Below are positions 1-10,251 of a DNA stretch of 64,000 nucleotides, in pieces. This DNA is from Tupaia tana (taxonomy: Eukaryota; Chordata; Mammalia; Scandentia; Tupaiidae). A program made the position numbers and the translations under genes. The DNA is taken from contig JAKSZU010000006.1 of NCBI GenBank assembly GCA_026018925.1, positions 127,983,592-128,047,591 of the forward strand, given 5' to 3'. Numbering within the stretch: the first letter of the stretch is position 1; every line of letters begins with the position of its first letter. The notes under the pieces are model-generated. The model had not been told where the DNA came from. It did not search any database and saw only the letters and a program-made list of their open reading frames with translations.

Positions 1-273
1 CTGATATAAACTATTTTCCAAGGAACATATGGTTTTAAATAAATCAAAACCTAGTTTCTATGAGTCTCTTACATTTCTATTCCCATTTTTAAAATAGTAT
101 TGTTTCTGTTAAATCATTTGAGTCTTTAAGTATACTATGATATTTATAGACTTCAAAAAATTTGTAATATCCTTTCCATTGTGAGCTCTTTCAAATGAGA
201 AACGATGTCTCATTCATCTTTATTGCTCTAGCATCGGGCACTGTAGGGATGTGCATTGAAAATTAGATAAAAG
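1..273. other. intron, no feature seen
   Basis: AT-rich intronic sequence upstream of the first exon in the window; I see no repeat family or exon in it. Confidence 0.6.
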
Positions 274-464
274 GGGCCCAGCTACCGTGTTGCAGCAGTA
301 ACTACAGTGCCCTGCAGTGCTGGAAACCATATGGCCACCACAGTTTGGATCCTGGGTCGGCCTGAAAAACATGCCAGCTGACGCGCCAGCACAGCGTCCA
401 GTCACCTGAGAAGCTAAGGGGTCGGGGAAAGAGGGTTGTAGCCTAGTGAAACCTCATGGGAGGT

Positions 465-513
<49 letters not shown>

Positions 514-523
514 CTCTCTCTTA
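274..523 (+). mobile_element. tRNA-derived SINE, old type (probable)
   Basis: A degenerate tRNA-like head (GGGGCCCAGCTACC, later CATATGGCCACCACAGTTTGG) is followed by AAAAACATGCC and a terminal pyrimidine run. The body is too divergent to align well, so this is a probable old copy. Confidence 0.5.
464..522 (+). repeat. (TC)n microsatellite
   Basis: Nearly pure TC repeat with a few T and G interruptions, at the place where these SINEs carry their TCTCTGTCTCTC block. Confidence 0.95.
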
Positions 524-1185
524 ACAAGAACATGAATCCATTTTTATTCGTTTACTTTTCATTATTTTAAATCCTTGAGGTGTACAACATCACATAGATT
601 CTCTGTCCATGCTTTCTGTCTCTCATGTGTGTATGCTTTCTATGATTTGATGAATGGAGCCCAGACGGTAGTACCATGTAAAACTCGTACTCTCTGAATC
701 TGACTCATGAGGGTTCTGGGTTCATATCCAGAAACCTCCTTGAGGACACTGGGAACGTCCATATCCATGATCTGGAGCTGGTGCTGATACCCTGTTGAGG
801 AGTCCAGGCTGTTGAGGGGAGTGGGGGTGAGTGGAGGCTATCTTGCTTATGGAAGGAAGAAAGAAATAAACTTTTTATGATGATGAATGATTGGGCTGAA
901 TACCCTATCCACAATTATAGAGCTATTAAATTATATGTCTAGAACTCAGATTCAGGTCTTTTTATGATAATCCAAAAGACTTAGAGCCACGTGGATTTTT
1001 GTATTGTAATAACCAGTGTCCCTGAAACATTGCGTAGAGCTAATCAGTGATGGGTAAGATCTGGATAAGAAGGAAGAGGAACAAGGGTGGTTCATACGGG
1101 GCAAAACCCCTAAAGCCACAACACAGACCTGAGCACATGGGAGACGTGCTTGGAGATGCAGGAAGTAGAACTGACTGACTAACTG
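524..1185. other. intron, no feature seen
   Basis: Intronic sequence without a recognisable exon, SINE or LINE. Confidence 0.5.
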
Positions 1186-1201
1186 AAATAGATAATTCCT
1201 A

Positions 1202-1218
1202 AAGATTATATATTTAAT

Positions 1219-1255
<37 letters not shown>

Positions 1256-1384
1256 TAATTTGGCCAAAGAGAGACAAGAGAGACAGGGAAAGTAGGAAAG
1301 CAAGCTGCCAGGTCCGGGACTCTAACCATGATCGGCCATGTGGGAGACCAGTGCCCTTAACCACCGTGTTACCTGCCGGCCCCA
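1202..1384 (-). mobile_element. tRNA-derived SINE, short type
   Basis: On the - strand: tRNA-like head, GGCAGCTTGCTTTC junction, and a tail TTTGGCCAAATTAAATAA that has become a (TTA)n run. The target-site duplication AAATAGATAATTCCTA is perfect at 1186-1201 and 1385-1400. Confidence 0.95.
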
Positions 1385-1400
1385 AAATAGATAATTCCTA

Positions 1401-2118
1401 CCGGAGGATAGAGAATATGAGATTAGCAAGGGAAAACAGGGTTCCACTGTAATGTTAGCAAATGAAAAGCTCAGTGTCTCTGTGATACCCTGAGTCAAGT
1501 CAAAATGGTGCCCATTATCTAATGACACATTGTCTGTTCTTGAAATTCCCAATTGCCCAGAACATTCCTCCCCTTGCCAACTGGGCTTAGTAACTCAAAT
1601 TTCATCAGAACACAGAATGGGCTCCGTCCTAAGGTTAACTTCCGTCCCGGTGGAAAGTTTGTAAAACTTGTCTTAATAGAAATGAATCGTGTTGGAGTCC
1701 CCCGTTGTTTGGTTGTTACTCTGTATAATCACCTTCCTGGTTTCTTTTTCCTTGACTCCAGCATTTATCAGTGAATATGGCAAGTCCTCTGAATATGTTC
1801 TCTTCACAGTTTCCGCATAGAATACAAACTGGTATTTGGGCCTTGATGTAAGCTTACTTTAGTCGCTTCAGGCTACAGACGTTAGTACGTGGGTGACACC
1901 CTACAGGCGCATGGGTGGCACTCGGAGTGCTGATTCGATTTGGACTTGAATCACTGATGCTGGCAGGATCTCACAGGGTTCCTGTGATTCCCTCACAGTC
2001 AGGTTGCGGCACTGGTTCAGATCTCAGCTCTGGGTAAGGTGATGTTAAGACCTCTGGATATCAAAGCTTTAATTCCGAGAATATTTTCTTCTTAACTGTT
2101 TGGCCATAAAGCTGCATA
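1401..2118. other. intron, no feature seen
   Basis: Unique intronic DNA. The stretch 1861-2045 is less AT-rich than its surroundings but I recognise no family. Confidence 0.5.
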
Positions 2119-2132
2119 AAACTAGGATTAGT

Positions 2133-2397
2133 GAGACCAGCAGATGGCCTAACAGTTATGTCACTGGACTCCCACATGGTCGACTGCAATTTGAGTCCCA
2201 GACCCAGCAGCTTGACGTTCACACCTAGCACATGTGCATGCGTGTCCAAAATCCCAAGAGGAGAACGGAAGAGAAGGGATTGAGGTGTGACCATATCCCC
2301 CGTGGGGTGATTTCTCACTTTCTGTCTCTCTCTTTCTCTCTGTCTCCCTGGTGAGCAAACGTGCCCTATAGAAAAACCTCTCAGAAAAAAAAAAAAA
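2133..2397 (+). mobile_element. tRNA-derived SINE, long type
   Basis: Full-length head, body and CCCTATAGAAAAACCTCTC end with A tail. Target-site duplication ACTAGGATTAGT / ACTAGGTTTAGT on either side. Confidence 0.95.
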
Positions 2398-2506
2398 ACT
2401 AGGTTTAGTACAGGGTAAACGCATTAAGCAGTATTCTCTGCACATTTACTTGTTTTTATATCATCCATCTGCTATTTTTATTGAAAAGCAATATTAAGCT
2501 TTCCCT

Positions 2507-2779
2507 CTTTTTTTTTTTTTTTTTTGGAGAGGTTTTTTTGCTATAGGGCGCGTGCGCTCGCCAGACAGACAGAGAGAGACAGAGAGATAGAAAGCAAGAA
2601 ATCACCCTCCAGAGGGGATGGCCACGCCGCATTCCCTTCTCCTCCATTCTCCTCTCGGGATCTTGGGCACGCACGCACACGTGCCCGGCGTGAGTTTAAG
2701 CCACCAGGTCCGGGACTCGAACCGCGGTCAACTACGTGGGAGTCCAGAGACATAGCCATTACGCTAACTGCTGGTTCCC
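2507..2779 (-). mobile_element. tRNA-derived SINE, long type, young
   Basis: Many CpGs of the body survive (GGGCGCGTGCGCTCGCC, GTGCCCGGCGTG), which suggests recent insertion. Target-site duplication about TTAAGCTTTCCCT (2494-2506) / TTAAGTTTTCTCT (2780-2792). Confidence 0.95.
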
Positions 2780-2862
2780 TTAAGTTTTCTCTTTTAAAAA
2801 TAACTATGGATGCCTGTTATGGTACAGGCTAGGATTCCTCCAGAGCACTGAATAATCTCTTC

Positions 2863-3046
2863 ATTTTTAAAAATTATTTCATTTAACTTTATTTATTTAT
2901 TTATTTTCATTTGACTAGAGAGGGACAGAGTGCGGCGGGGGGAAGGAAAGTAAGAAAGCAAGCAAGCCACCAGGCCCGGGACTCGAACCACAGTCAGCCA
3001 TGTGGGAGTCCAGTGCCCTTAACCACCTTACCACCTACCTGCCCCC
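2863..3046 (-). mobile_element. tRNA-derived SINE, short type
   Basis: TTTGACTAGAGAGGGACAG tail block and CCGGGACTCGAACC B box on the - strand. Target-site duplication AATAATCTCTT near 2851 and 3049. Confidence 0.9.
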
Positions 3047-3059
3047 ATAATAATCTCTT

Positions 3060-3358
3060 AAGTGAGGAAACATATTTGAGAAATGGGCATACAGTGAATT
3101 TTTATACATGTATATAAACTTAACATCAATATCTCAAATAATCTCCTACAGAATATCAAGGCAAATAATATAATGTAGTTAAAGCTATATTGTTGTTCAA
3201 TACGTTGTTGTAGAAGAATCAGAGATCTAAGGACATCAATATAGCAATTAGAGATTGCTCTCATCCATATGTTTGTACCTACATATTTTGAAGATATCAT
3301 TATGCTCATTAAGTCTATTCTTCATTAAATAACTACTGTTAAATATACCAAGTGTATC
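3060..3358. other. intron, no feature seen
   Basis: AT-rich unique sequence. Confidence 0.5.
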
Positions 3359-3359
3359 A

Positions 3360-3480
3360 GGACCAGCAGGTGGCATGGTGGTTAAGGTGCTGGACTCCCA
3401 CATGGCTGAGTGCAGTTAGAATCCCTGATCTGGCAACTTGAAAATCATGCAGGGTGATTGTGCATGCATGCCCATAAGTT
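3360..3480 (+). mobile_element. tRNA-derived SINE, long type, 3'-truncated
   Basis: The head (GGACCAGCAGGTGGCATGG) and first body part up to GCATGCATGCCCA are present; the remainder is replaced by unrelated sequence before the next SINE. Confidence 0.8.
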
Positions 3481-3510
3481 GTCATGGAATATTCCTGAAA
3501 TATTTTAATA

Positions 3511-3770
3511 TTTTTTCAAGATGTTTTTGCCTTAGGGTACATGCACTTATCAGAGAGAGACAGATAGTGAGAGGGAAAATGAAAAATTGCCCCCCTCCCT
3601 GGGGGGATGGCTACACCACAATCCCTTCTCCTCCATTCCCCTCCCAAGATCTTGGGCATGCACACACACACATGCCTGACGTGATATTTATGCCACTGGG
3701 TCCAGGACTGTAACCATAGTCAACCATGTGGGTCTCAACGACGTAACTGCTACACTATCCGCTGGCCCCA
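3511..3770 (-). mobile_element. tRNA-derived SINE, long type
   Basis: Complete but diverged - strand copy: TTTTTGCCTTAGGGTACATGC tail block through to CCGCTGGCCCC head end. Confidence 0.9.
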
Positions 3771-3772
3771 GA

Positions 3773-3862
3773 ATTTTTTTTTAAGGTGTTTGCCATAGAG
3801 CACATCTGCTCATGGGAGAGAGACAGAAACAGTAAGAGAGAAAATGAGAAGTCACCCTTTTT
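3773..3862 (-). mobile_element. tRNA-derived SINE, 3' tail fragment
   Basis: Only the 3' body (GTTTGCCATAGAGCACATC, GAGAAGTCACCC on the + strand) remains; the head is absent, as in a 5'-truncated copy. Confidence 0.75.
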
Positions 3863-3886
3863 AAAGATCATAATATGTATCTTCTT

Positions 3887-4061
3887 CTTTTTTTTTAAAA
3901 GAATCATTTGACTTTATTTATTTAATTTACTTATTTTAATCTGACCAGAGAGGGACAGAGAGAAAGAAAATGAGAAAGCAGCCGCCAGGTCCAGGACTCA
4001 AACCGCAGTTGGCCACATGGGAGTTCAACGCCTTTAACCACTACACCACCTGCTGGTCCCC
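3887..4061 (-). mobile_element. tRNA-derived SINE, short type
   Basis: Typical TTTAATCTGACCAGAGAGGG tail and head ending CACCTGCTGGTCCCC. Target-site duplication ATAATATGTATCTTCT (3870-3885) / ATAATGTGTATCTTCT (4062-4077). Confidence 0.95.
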
Positions 4062-4257
4062 ATAATGTGTATCTTCTCTAAAGCTCTATAGTGTGATACT
4101 AAATTCTTCATTGATTTTTTTGGTAGTCCGGGGTTTCATGCACTTGAATATTGTAGACCTTCTTGACTTGTTTTTTCCCCTAGAGTGGTCAAGTCTGGTC
4201 TTGGTGCAGGCTAAAAAGAAATAACCACTATTAAAACTGGGAAAGAAAAAAAGAGAG

Positions 4258-4432
4258 AAAGCCCAATGTGGCTGCACAGCAGCAGCGTGCTGTGGCCACA
4301 TGGAAGCTGAGGTTCAGTTCCTGGGTGACCTGTGTACGCCTCACACACACGTGCTCCCGTGACCCTGCCTGGCTGGGAAGGCTGGAGGGAGGGTCACTGT
4401 GTGAGACCCGGTGAAGGGAGCTTGTCTCTCTT

Positions 4433-4475
<43 letters not shown>
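4258..4475 (+). mobile_element. tRNA-derived SINE, old type (probable)
   Basis: Contains GCTGTGGCCACATGG and GAGGTTCAGTTCC like a decayed head, then a variable body and a TC run (4424-4474). Weak similarity, so old or mis-assigned. Confidence 0.45.
4424..4474 (+). repeat. (TC)n microsatellite
   Basis: Uninterrupted TC repeat over most of its length. Confidence 0.95.
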
Positions 4476-4477
<2 letters not shown>

Positions 4478-4510
4478 AGAAATAAGTAAACTTCTTAAAA
4501 ATTCTTGTTG

Positions 4511-4696
4511 GGGGCCCAGCAGGTAGTGTGGTGGTTAAGGTGCTGGACTCCGTCATGGCTAACTGTGGTTCCAGTCTTGGACCTGACAGCTTGCTTTCTC
4601 GCTTTCCCTCCCTCTCTTTCTCTCTCTAGTCAAATTTAAAAAGTAATAACAATAATAATTAATTAATTAAATAATTCTCTAGAAAAATAATAAAAC
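4511..4696 (+). mobile_element. tRNA-derived SINE, short type
   Basis: Head, GACAGCTTGCTTTCTCGC junction, TCTAGTCAAATTTAAA tail. Target-site duplication AAAATTCTTGTTGGG (4497-4511) / AAAATTCTAGTTGGG (about 4699-4713). Confidence 0.93.
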
Positions 4697-4710
4697 AAAA
4701 AATTCTAGTT

Positions 4711-4925
4711 GGGCTAGCTCATAGCACAGCATTTTAAGCATGGTGCAGATGGAGGGAACTGATTCCCTGTGCCCAATTGTGTTCAGATCCTGGCCCTGGA
4801 GACTTAAGAAACATGCCACACACTTGTGCACACACATGCACAAAATCCAGACAGGATGGAGAAATGGAGGGAAAGGATTGCAGCAGGATCAGGACCCATT
4901 GGGAATTGCTTTCTCTCTCTGTGTC

Positions 4926-4972
<47 letters not shown>

Positions 4973-4990
4973 GATGAGCCCATGTGTCAA
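4711..4990 (+). mobile_element. tRNA-derived SINE, old type
   Basis: GTGTTCAGATCCTGGCCCTGG B-box region, AAGAAACATGCC, CAGGATGGAGAAATGG and a TC tract (4932-4973) in the order of the old type. Confidence 0.7.
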
Positions 4991-5054
4991 TAATTTGTTT
5001 TGCCCAATGTACAGTATACCTTTTTTTTTCCATTTTCCTTGTTGTTGTTTTTTG

Positions 5055-5298
5055 TTTGTCTTTTAGTTTTGCTGTAAGGCACATGCACTTACCAAAGACA
5101 GAGACAAAGAGAAAGTGAAAAATCACTCCATGTGTGCAGGGGTTAGGGAGCGCATGCTGCAGTCCCTTCTCCTCTCAGGATTTTGGACCCATATGCATAC
5201 ACGCCTAGCGTGTTTCTCAAACCAGCAGATGTAGCATTCATGCAGAGTCGGCCATGTGGGATCCAGCTGCCTTAGCCACCATGCCACTGGCTGGCCCA
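5055..5298 (-). mobile_element. tRNA-derived SINE, old type
   Basis: On the + strand reads TTTTGCTGTAAGGCACATGC ... CATGTGGGATCCAGCTGCC ... ACTGGCTGGCCC, the reverse of the old-type SINE. Confidence 0.75.
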
Positions 5299-5400
5299 AC
5301 TACACCAGTTTCTAAACCCTAGAAAGGTTTTGTTTCTAAGTGGTGATGCCATAAAAGCACATTTTTCCTCATAAAAGTAATGAACGCTCTTTGATTTTAG

Positions 5401-5502
5401 GAACTGGAACGAGCATGGCGAGAATATGATAAATTAGAATATGATGTAACTGTTACCCGGAACCAGATGCAAGAGCAGCTAGATCGCCTTGGTGAAGTTC
5501 AG
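5401..5502 (+). CDS. PLEKHA5: PLEKHA5 coding exon (window exon 1)
   Basis: Acceptor TTTGATTTTAG and donor AG|GTACAA bound 102 nt in phase 0/0, giving 34 residues starting ELERAWREYDKLEYD. The charged, heptad-like sequence (RNQMQEQLDRLGEVQ) fits the coiled-coil region that follows the PH domain in PLEKHA family proteins. It reads directly into the exon at 11372 (GEVQ then TESAGIQ), as in the PLEKHA5 protein I recall. No in-frame stop. It is the first exon in this window, not of the gene. Confidence 0.95.
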
Positions 5503-6390
5503 GTACAAAGTATAATATTTTCACGTGCTTTTCATGCATGCTCTACAGGCCCACCTTGTTAGATTTTACGTCACCGGCTACCTACGATCTGGACTCGACT
5601 ACTCGGAATGCCAGGAGTCTTACTATCTTCCCAAGTAGCCATCTCTTTTGTTTAAAAATTCTTTATCCTGTAGTACACATGATGAGCTCTGGAGTGTTCC
5701 TGTCTCTTCCTATCACAACTCTTTCCCTAGTTCCTGTAAATATGGCTGCATATTCTTAAACACCCATCCGTGCTAGTTGGTATCAAGGCGCTGGGTTATA
5801 TGAATTTATAAAGTAATGGATATTGTATCTTTTTATAAAGTAACTCTAAGCCATTTTATATTAATTGTGTCTCTTTTTATCAAACTCTGTTTAATGTACT
5901 GCCTTGACTGACATTGTTAGAATAGGGAAGAGACAGCATCTTTTGTATAAAGAATCCTGTTTGGAAACAAGAAATCTGGGATCAAGTTTCCAAGGATGTT
6001 CTAACTTGTAAAAAAGAATAATATTTATCTTAAAGAGTTGCTCTGAGGGATAGAGATAGATGTTTAAGAAAATATTAAAAAGTCACTTCATCCTTATGAC
6101 CCCATGTGAATTTAGTCATAAACCCAGTGAACCTAGCAGACAAATTAATACAACAAGTAAAAGATGATTACGGTTGACTCGTTTAAAAAAAATCTGTTTT
6201 CTCTCTGTGTTTGGTATAGTAGCCACCGGCAGTAACTAATTATTAGGCATGTGAAACGTAGCAATTGTATGTGAGTAAGGAACTCAACTTTTAGTTGTAT
6301 TCATTGTGATTATCTAAATTTAAGTAGCCACGTATGGCTGTGACTTCTGTTTTGGACAGTGAGTTACACCATCAGTAATCAACTACCAGG
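5503..6390. other. intron, no feature seen
   Basis: AT-rich unique intron between exon 1 of the window and the next SINE. Confidence 0.5.
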
Positions 6391-6700
6391 CCAGCAGGGG
6401 GCGTGGTGGTTGAGAGCGTTGGACTCCCTCCCACATGGCCCAACCTCATTTGAGTCCGGGACCTGGCGGCTTGCTTTCTTACTTTCCCTCTCTTTCTCTC
6501 ACTCTGTCCCTCTCTGGTCAAATTTAGATAGATGATCGATAGCTGATAGGTAGGTAGGTAGGTAGGTAGATAGATAGATGATAGATTGATGGAGATAGAA
6601 AAAAATAGATGGATAGATATAGATAAGTAAATAAAGTTCAATAAAATAATTCTTTAAAAAAATAATAAAGTTAAATAAAATAATTCTTAAAAAAAATAAT
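6391..6700 (+). mobile_element. tRNA-derived SINE, short type with expanded tail
   Basis: Head and GGCTTGCTTTC junction, CTCTGGTCAAATTTAGATAG tail. The AT-rich tail has grown into TAGG/TAGA repeats, and the final block ATAAAATAATTCTTTAAAAAA occurs twice. Confidence 0.85.
6545..6580 (+). repeat. (TAGG)n/(TAGA)n microsatellite
   Basis: Tetranucleotide repeat inside the tail of the short SINE. Confidence 0.9.
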
Positions 6701-6750
6701 AATCCATTACAAATGAGATACAAAATATGCTTTTAAAAACTATAGATATT

Positions 6751-6943
6751 AGGGCCAGCAGGTGGCATGGTGGTTGACGTTGCAAGATTCCCACATGGCC
6801 AACTGTGGTTTGAGTCCCAGACCTGGCGGCTTGCTTTCTCGCTTTCCCTTTCACTTTTTCTGTCTCTCTCTGGTCAAAATAAAAAATTATAATAACAACA
6901 AATAGAATTTAAAAAATAAATAACTCTTTTTTTTAAAAAATGT
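6751..6943 (+). mobile_element. tRNA-derived SINE, short type
   Basis: Target-site duplication AACTATAGATATT at 6738-6750 and 6944-6956 frames it exactly. Confidence 0.95.
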
Positions 6944-6956
6944 AACTATAGATATT

Positions 6957-7197
6957 GGGACCAGTGGATGGTATAATGGTTGTGTTGTTGGACTCCCGCA
7001 TGGCCAACCATGGTTCGAGTCCCGGACCCAGCGGCTTGAAACTCATGTCAGGTGCATGTACATGCGTGCCCAGGATCCCAGGAGGAGATGGAGGAGAAGG
7101 GATTGTGAAGTGGCCATCCACTTTGAGGGGTGATTTCTCGCTTTCTGTCTCTCTGGCGAGCACACATGCCCTATGGTAAAAAATCTCTCTTTAAAAA
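6957..7197 (+). mobile_element. tRNA-derived SINE, long type
   Basis: Complete copy starting GGGACCAGTGGATGG, B box GGTTCGAGTCC intact. It abuts the target duplication of the preceding SINE, so it landed at the same site. Confidence 0.92.
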
Positions 7198-7242
7198 TAT
7201 GAATAAATAAAAATAAATAAATGAAATAAAAATAGGCCAGCT

Positions 7243-7344
7243 GGGACCAGCAATTGGTGTGATGGATTGGTTAAGGGCACTGGATTCCCACATGACCAAC
7301 CACGGTTTGAGTCCCAGACCTGGTGGCTTGCTTTCTTGCTTTCC

Positions 7345-7378
<34 letters not shown>

Positions 7379-7408
7379 GGTCAGATTTTAAAAATAATAA
7401 GAAGAAAT
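7243..7408 (+). mobile_element. tRNA-derived SINE, short type
   Basis: Head GGGACCAGCAATTGG, GGCTTGCTTTCTTGC junction, CTCTGGTCAGATTTTAAA tail. Confidence 0.9.
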
Positions 7409-7506
7409 AGGGACCAGCAAGTGGCATGGTGGCTAAGGTGCTAGACATTCCCACATGGCTGACCACAGTTCAAGTCCCGGACCTGGTGGCTTGCTTTCTC
7501 AGTTTC

Positions 7507-7553
<47 letters not shown>

Positions 7554-7700
7554 CATTCTCTGCTCAAATTAAGAATAAATGGATAAATAAATAAAATTAA
7601 ATAAAAAGTAATTATTAATAATAATGATCATAATACTAATAATAATAACACATAGATTTAAATAGATAAGTAAAAATAACTCTAAAAAATATTTTTAAAT
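7409..7700 (+). mobile_element. tRNA-derived SINE, short type
   Basis: Fourth head-to-tail SINE in a row; TC tract at 7510-7549, tail CTGCTCAAATTAAG followed by a long AATAA-rich stretch. Confidence 0.88.
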
Positions 7701-7823
7701 AAAGAAAGAAGTAACAACAAGCAATGTAATTTCAAACTGTAATATTGAACAAAGTATTAGAAAAAACAGACCCATGGAACAAAATAGAGTTAAGCAGCAG
7801 ACCATGAGTACAAGGGTACTGCT

Positions 7824-7965
7824 AACAATTCATAGATAAATGAAATTAACGGATAAGTTTATTTTGATGCAAAACATTTTTAAATCCATACATTGTTTTT
7901 TCATAGTATCTGTTTTCCATTAACTTTTTGAAGACCCCACATATATGAAAACTTACATCTATTAG
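7824..7965 (+). repeat. unnamed dispersed repeat, copy 1
   Basis: TTCATAGATAAATGAAATTAAC ... TTTTGATGCAAAACATTTT ... TTTTTTCATAGTATCTG ... CTTTTTGAAGACCCC. It is shared with 8757-8860 and 45450-45590. I cannot name the family. Confidence 0.6.
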
Positions 7966-8095
7966 TGATAGCAATACTAATTAGTAGGAAAAATATTTTT
8001 TTAATAGATTCTATTGTAATACGACTCACTGTATTGATCCTCTTGCTCACGACCTTCCAGTGCTTCTAAACTGTTTGTTAAAGCTAATAACAGAG

Positions 8096-8331
8096 GGACT
8101 GGCACAGGACTTGGTGGTTAAAGGAGCCAGAACTAACATGGGCAACCTCACAGGTCAAGTCCTGGAACTAGTGGCAGGTACATGTGTATACATACCCCAA
8201 ATCCCAACAGGATAGAGAATGAAGAAGGGGTTATGGTGTAACCACGCCCCAGGCAGAGGTGCTTTCACCCTCTCCCTCTCTTCCTCTCTTGCAAGCAAGC
8301 ACACACACCTTCTGACAAAATTTTTAAAAAG
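8096..8331 (+). mobile_element. tRNA-derived SINE, old type
   Basis: Old-type order: GGTTAAAGGAGCCAG, GGTCAAGTCCTGG, CAACAGGATAGAG, TGTAACCACGCCCC, CACCTTCTGACAAAATT. Confidence 0.75.
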
Positions 8332-8334
8332 CTA

Positions 8335-8600
8335 GGGACCAGCAATTGGCATAATGGCTATGTCGCTGGACTCCCATGTAACTGACTGCGGTTCAAGTCC
8401 CAGACCTGACAGCTTAAACTCAGGCCGGGCATGTGTGCGTGTGTGCCCAAGATCCCAAGAGGAGAATGGAGGAGTAAGGACTGCAGCATGGCCATCCCCC
8501 CTGGGGGGTGATTTCTCGCTTTCTATCTCTCTGTCTCTCTCTGTCTTTCTGGCAAACGCACATGCCCTATAGCAAAAACCTCTCCAAAAAAAAAAAAAAA
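8335..8600 (+). mobile_element. tRNA-derived SINE, long type
   Basis: Complete copy, GGGACCAGCAATTGG to CCCTATAGCAAAAACCTCTCC and A15. Confidence 0.93.
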
Positions 8601-8757
8601 TTCATGCCAGATGCTCATGAGTGTGCCCAAAATCCTGAGAGGGGAATGGACAAGGGATTATAGCATAGCCATCCCTCCAGGGGGGTGATTTCTCTCTTTC
8701 TGTCTGTCTCTCTGGCAAGCAAACAAACCCTATAGCAAAAATTCTAAAATAAAAATA
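8601..8757 (+). mobile_element. tRNA-derived SINE, long type, head missing
   Basis: Begins in the body (TTCATGCCAGATGC, GTGTGCCCAAAATCC) directly after the A tail of the previous copy and ends CCCTATAGCAAAAATTC. Either 5'-truncated or the second half of a compound insertion. Confidence 0.8.
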
Positions 8758-8860
8758 AAGTATGAGTTTATTTGGGTGCAAAAAAATTTTTTTTGAGATC
8801 CATACAGTTTTTTCATAAGACACATTTTCCATGTAGATGTACAAGTATCTATTTCTTAGA
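8757..8860 (+). repeat. unnamed dispersed repeat, copy 2
   Basis: TTTATTTGGGTGCAAAAAAATTTT, ATCCATACAGTTTTTTCATA, CATTTTCCATG: same family as 7824-7965 and 45450-45590. Confidence 0.55.
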
Positions 8861-9215
8861 GTCAAGCATCCCTTCCTTTACATTAGTAATTCACATCTCT
8901 AGGCTTTTGTTGTGGTTTAAGTCTTATTTGAGTATTTCTTATTTCCTGCCTATAGCTTGCAAAACTAAAACTAGATACAAAGATTGTGTAGTACCTTTTT
9001 GAAGCAGTGTTAGTTCATGGTTGTTGGGTTTCTAGAATGAAAACAAATTCATGCTCCTCAGAGGACTCTAGCATATTACTGAAATACCGATTGTATTCTA
9101 ATTATCTGTAGTCATCAGAAGTGGTATTCGGTGAAAGAAAATATTTCTGCAGGTCTCTTCAGTTTTGTAGACTTCATCTTCTGTTATTTTAATAAAGTTT
9201 TATTTAATATGTAAA

Positions 9216-9260
9216 TATATATAGGAATATAACTTTAATAAAGTTATATTCCTATATATA
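9216..9260. repeat. perfect foldback palindrome
   Basis: Two 21-nt arms (9216-9236 and 9240-9260) are exact reverse complements around a 3-nt centre AAT. It ends where a head-containing SINE fragment begins. Confidence 0.95.
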
Positions 9261-9402
9261 ATCCCTTGTCCATTCCCCTCTCAGGATCTTGGGCACACCC
9301 ATGAGCATCTGGCGTGAATTTCAAGCCATCATGTCCAAGACCTGAACTGTGGTCGACCACGTGGGAGTCCAGTGCCTAAACCACTAAACCACCTGCTGGA
9401 CC
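9261..9402 (-). mobile_element. tRNA-derived SINE, long type, 3' end missing
   Basis: On the + strand starts inside the body (AATCCCTTGTCCATTCCCCTC) and runs to the head end CACCTGCTGGACCC; the tail part that should precede it is replaced by the palindrome. Confidence 0.85.
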
Positions 9403-9558
9403 CTAAACTCATACTTTAATTTCCATTTTTTTTTTTGACAACTTCTAAAAAGTGTTTATTGTTACAGAAACGGTGTTACGGTTACCTTGTTTGTCCATAA
9501 CATTCATAGAGTTCTAATAGAATCTTAGCGAAAACCAACATTTTCATTTCGTGTTTTT

Positions 9559-9735
9559 AAGAATTATTTTATTTAACTTTATTTATTATTATTATTATTT
9601 TCCAGTTTGATCAGACAGAAAGAGGGAGGGAAAGCAAGGAAGCAAGCCACTAGATCCAGTGGTCAAGCCACTCGAACTGTGGTCGGCTATGTGGGAGTCC
9701 AGTGCCTTTAACCATCACACCACCTGCTGGCCCCA
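9559..9735 (-). mobile_element. tRNA-derived SINE, short type
   Basis: AAGAATTATTTTATTTAAC tail, CAGTTTGATCAGACAG, head end CACCTGCTGGCCCC. A small insertion near the B box (GTGGTCAAGCC). Confidence 0.9.
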
Positions 9736-9765
9736 GTTCCCTTTTTTTTTAAGAAAATAATTTTT

Positions 9766-10015
9766 TTTCCAAGAGATTGATTTTTGCTATAGGGTGCATA
9801 CACTCACTAGTCAGACAGAGACAGAGAGATAGAAAGCAAAAAACCATCCCCCAGGGTGGGATGGCCACGCCACAATACCTTCTCCTCCGTTCTCTTTGTG
9901 GGATCTTGGGCACGCATGCACCCAGCACGAGTTTAAGCCGCAGGGTTCAGACTCAAACCACAGTCGACCATGTAGAAGTCCAACAGTACAAGCATTACAC
10001 CATCTGCTGGTCACA
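9766..10015 (-). mobile_element. tRNA-derived SINE, long type
   Basis: Complete - strand copy with TTTTTGCTATAGGGTGCATAC and a diverged head. Confidence 0.9.
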
Positions 10016-10028
10016 AGGAATTTCTTGG

Positions 10029-10251
10029 TTTAAGAGAGATTTCTACTATAGGGCACATGCACTCACTAGAGAAACAAAAAGTGAGAAATCACCTCCCAGG
10101 GAAGATGGCTGCACCACAGTTCTCCTCGGATTTTGAGCGCATGTGTTCACACACATGCCTGGCATGAGTTTTAAGCTGCTGGGTCTAGGACACGAACTTC
10201 GGTTGATTATGTGGGAGTCCAGCAACATAACCATTATGCTGTCTCTGGTCC
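10029..10251 (-). mobile_element. tRNA-derived SINE, long type
   Basis: Body has lost part of the AATCCCTTCTCCTCC segment; head end TGTCTCTGGTCCC. Confidence 0.88.

Noticed and set aside
6545-6625. CRISPR-like array of short direct repeats
   Set aside because: Tetranucleotide microsatellite in a SINE tail, no spacers, eukaryotic context.
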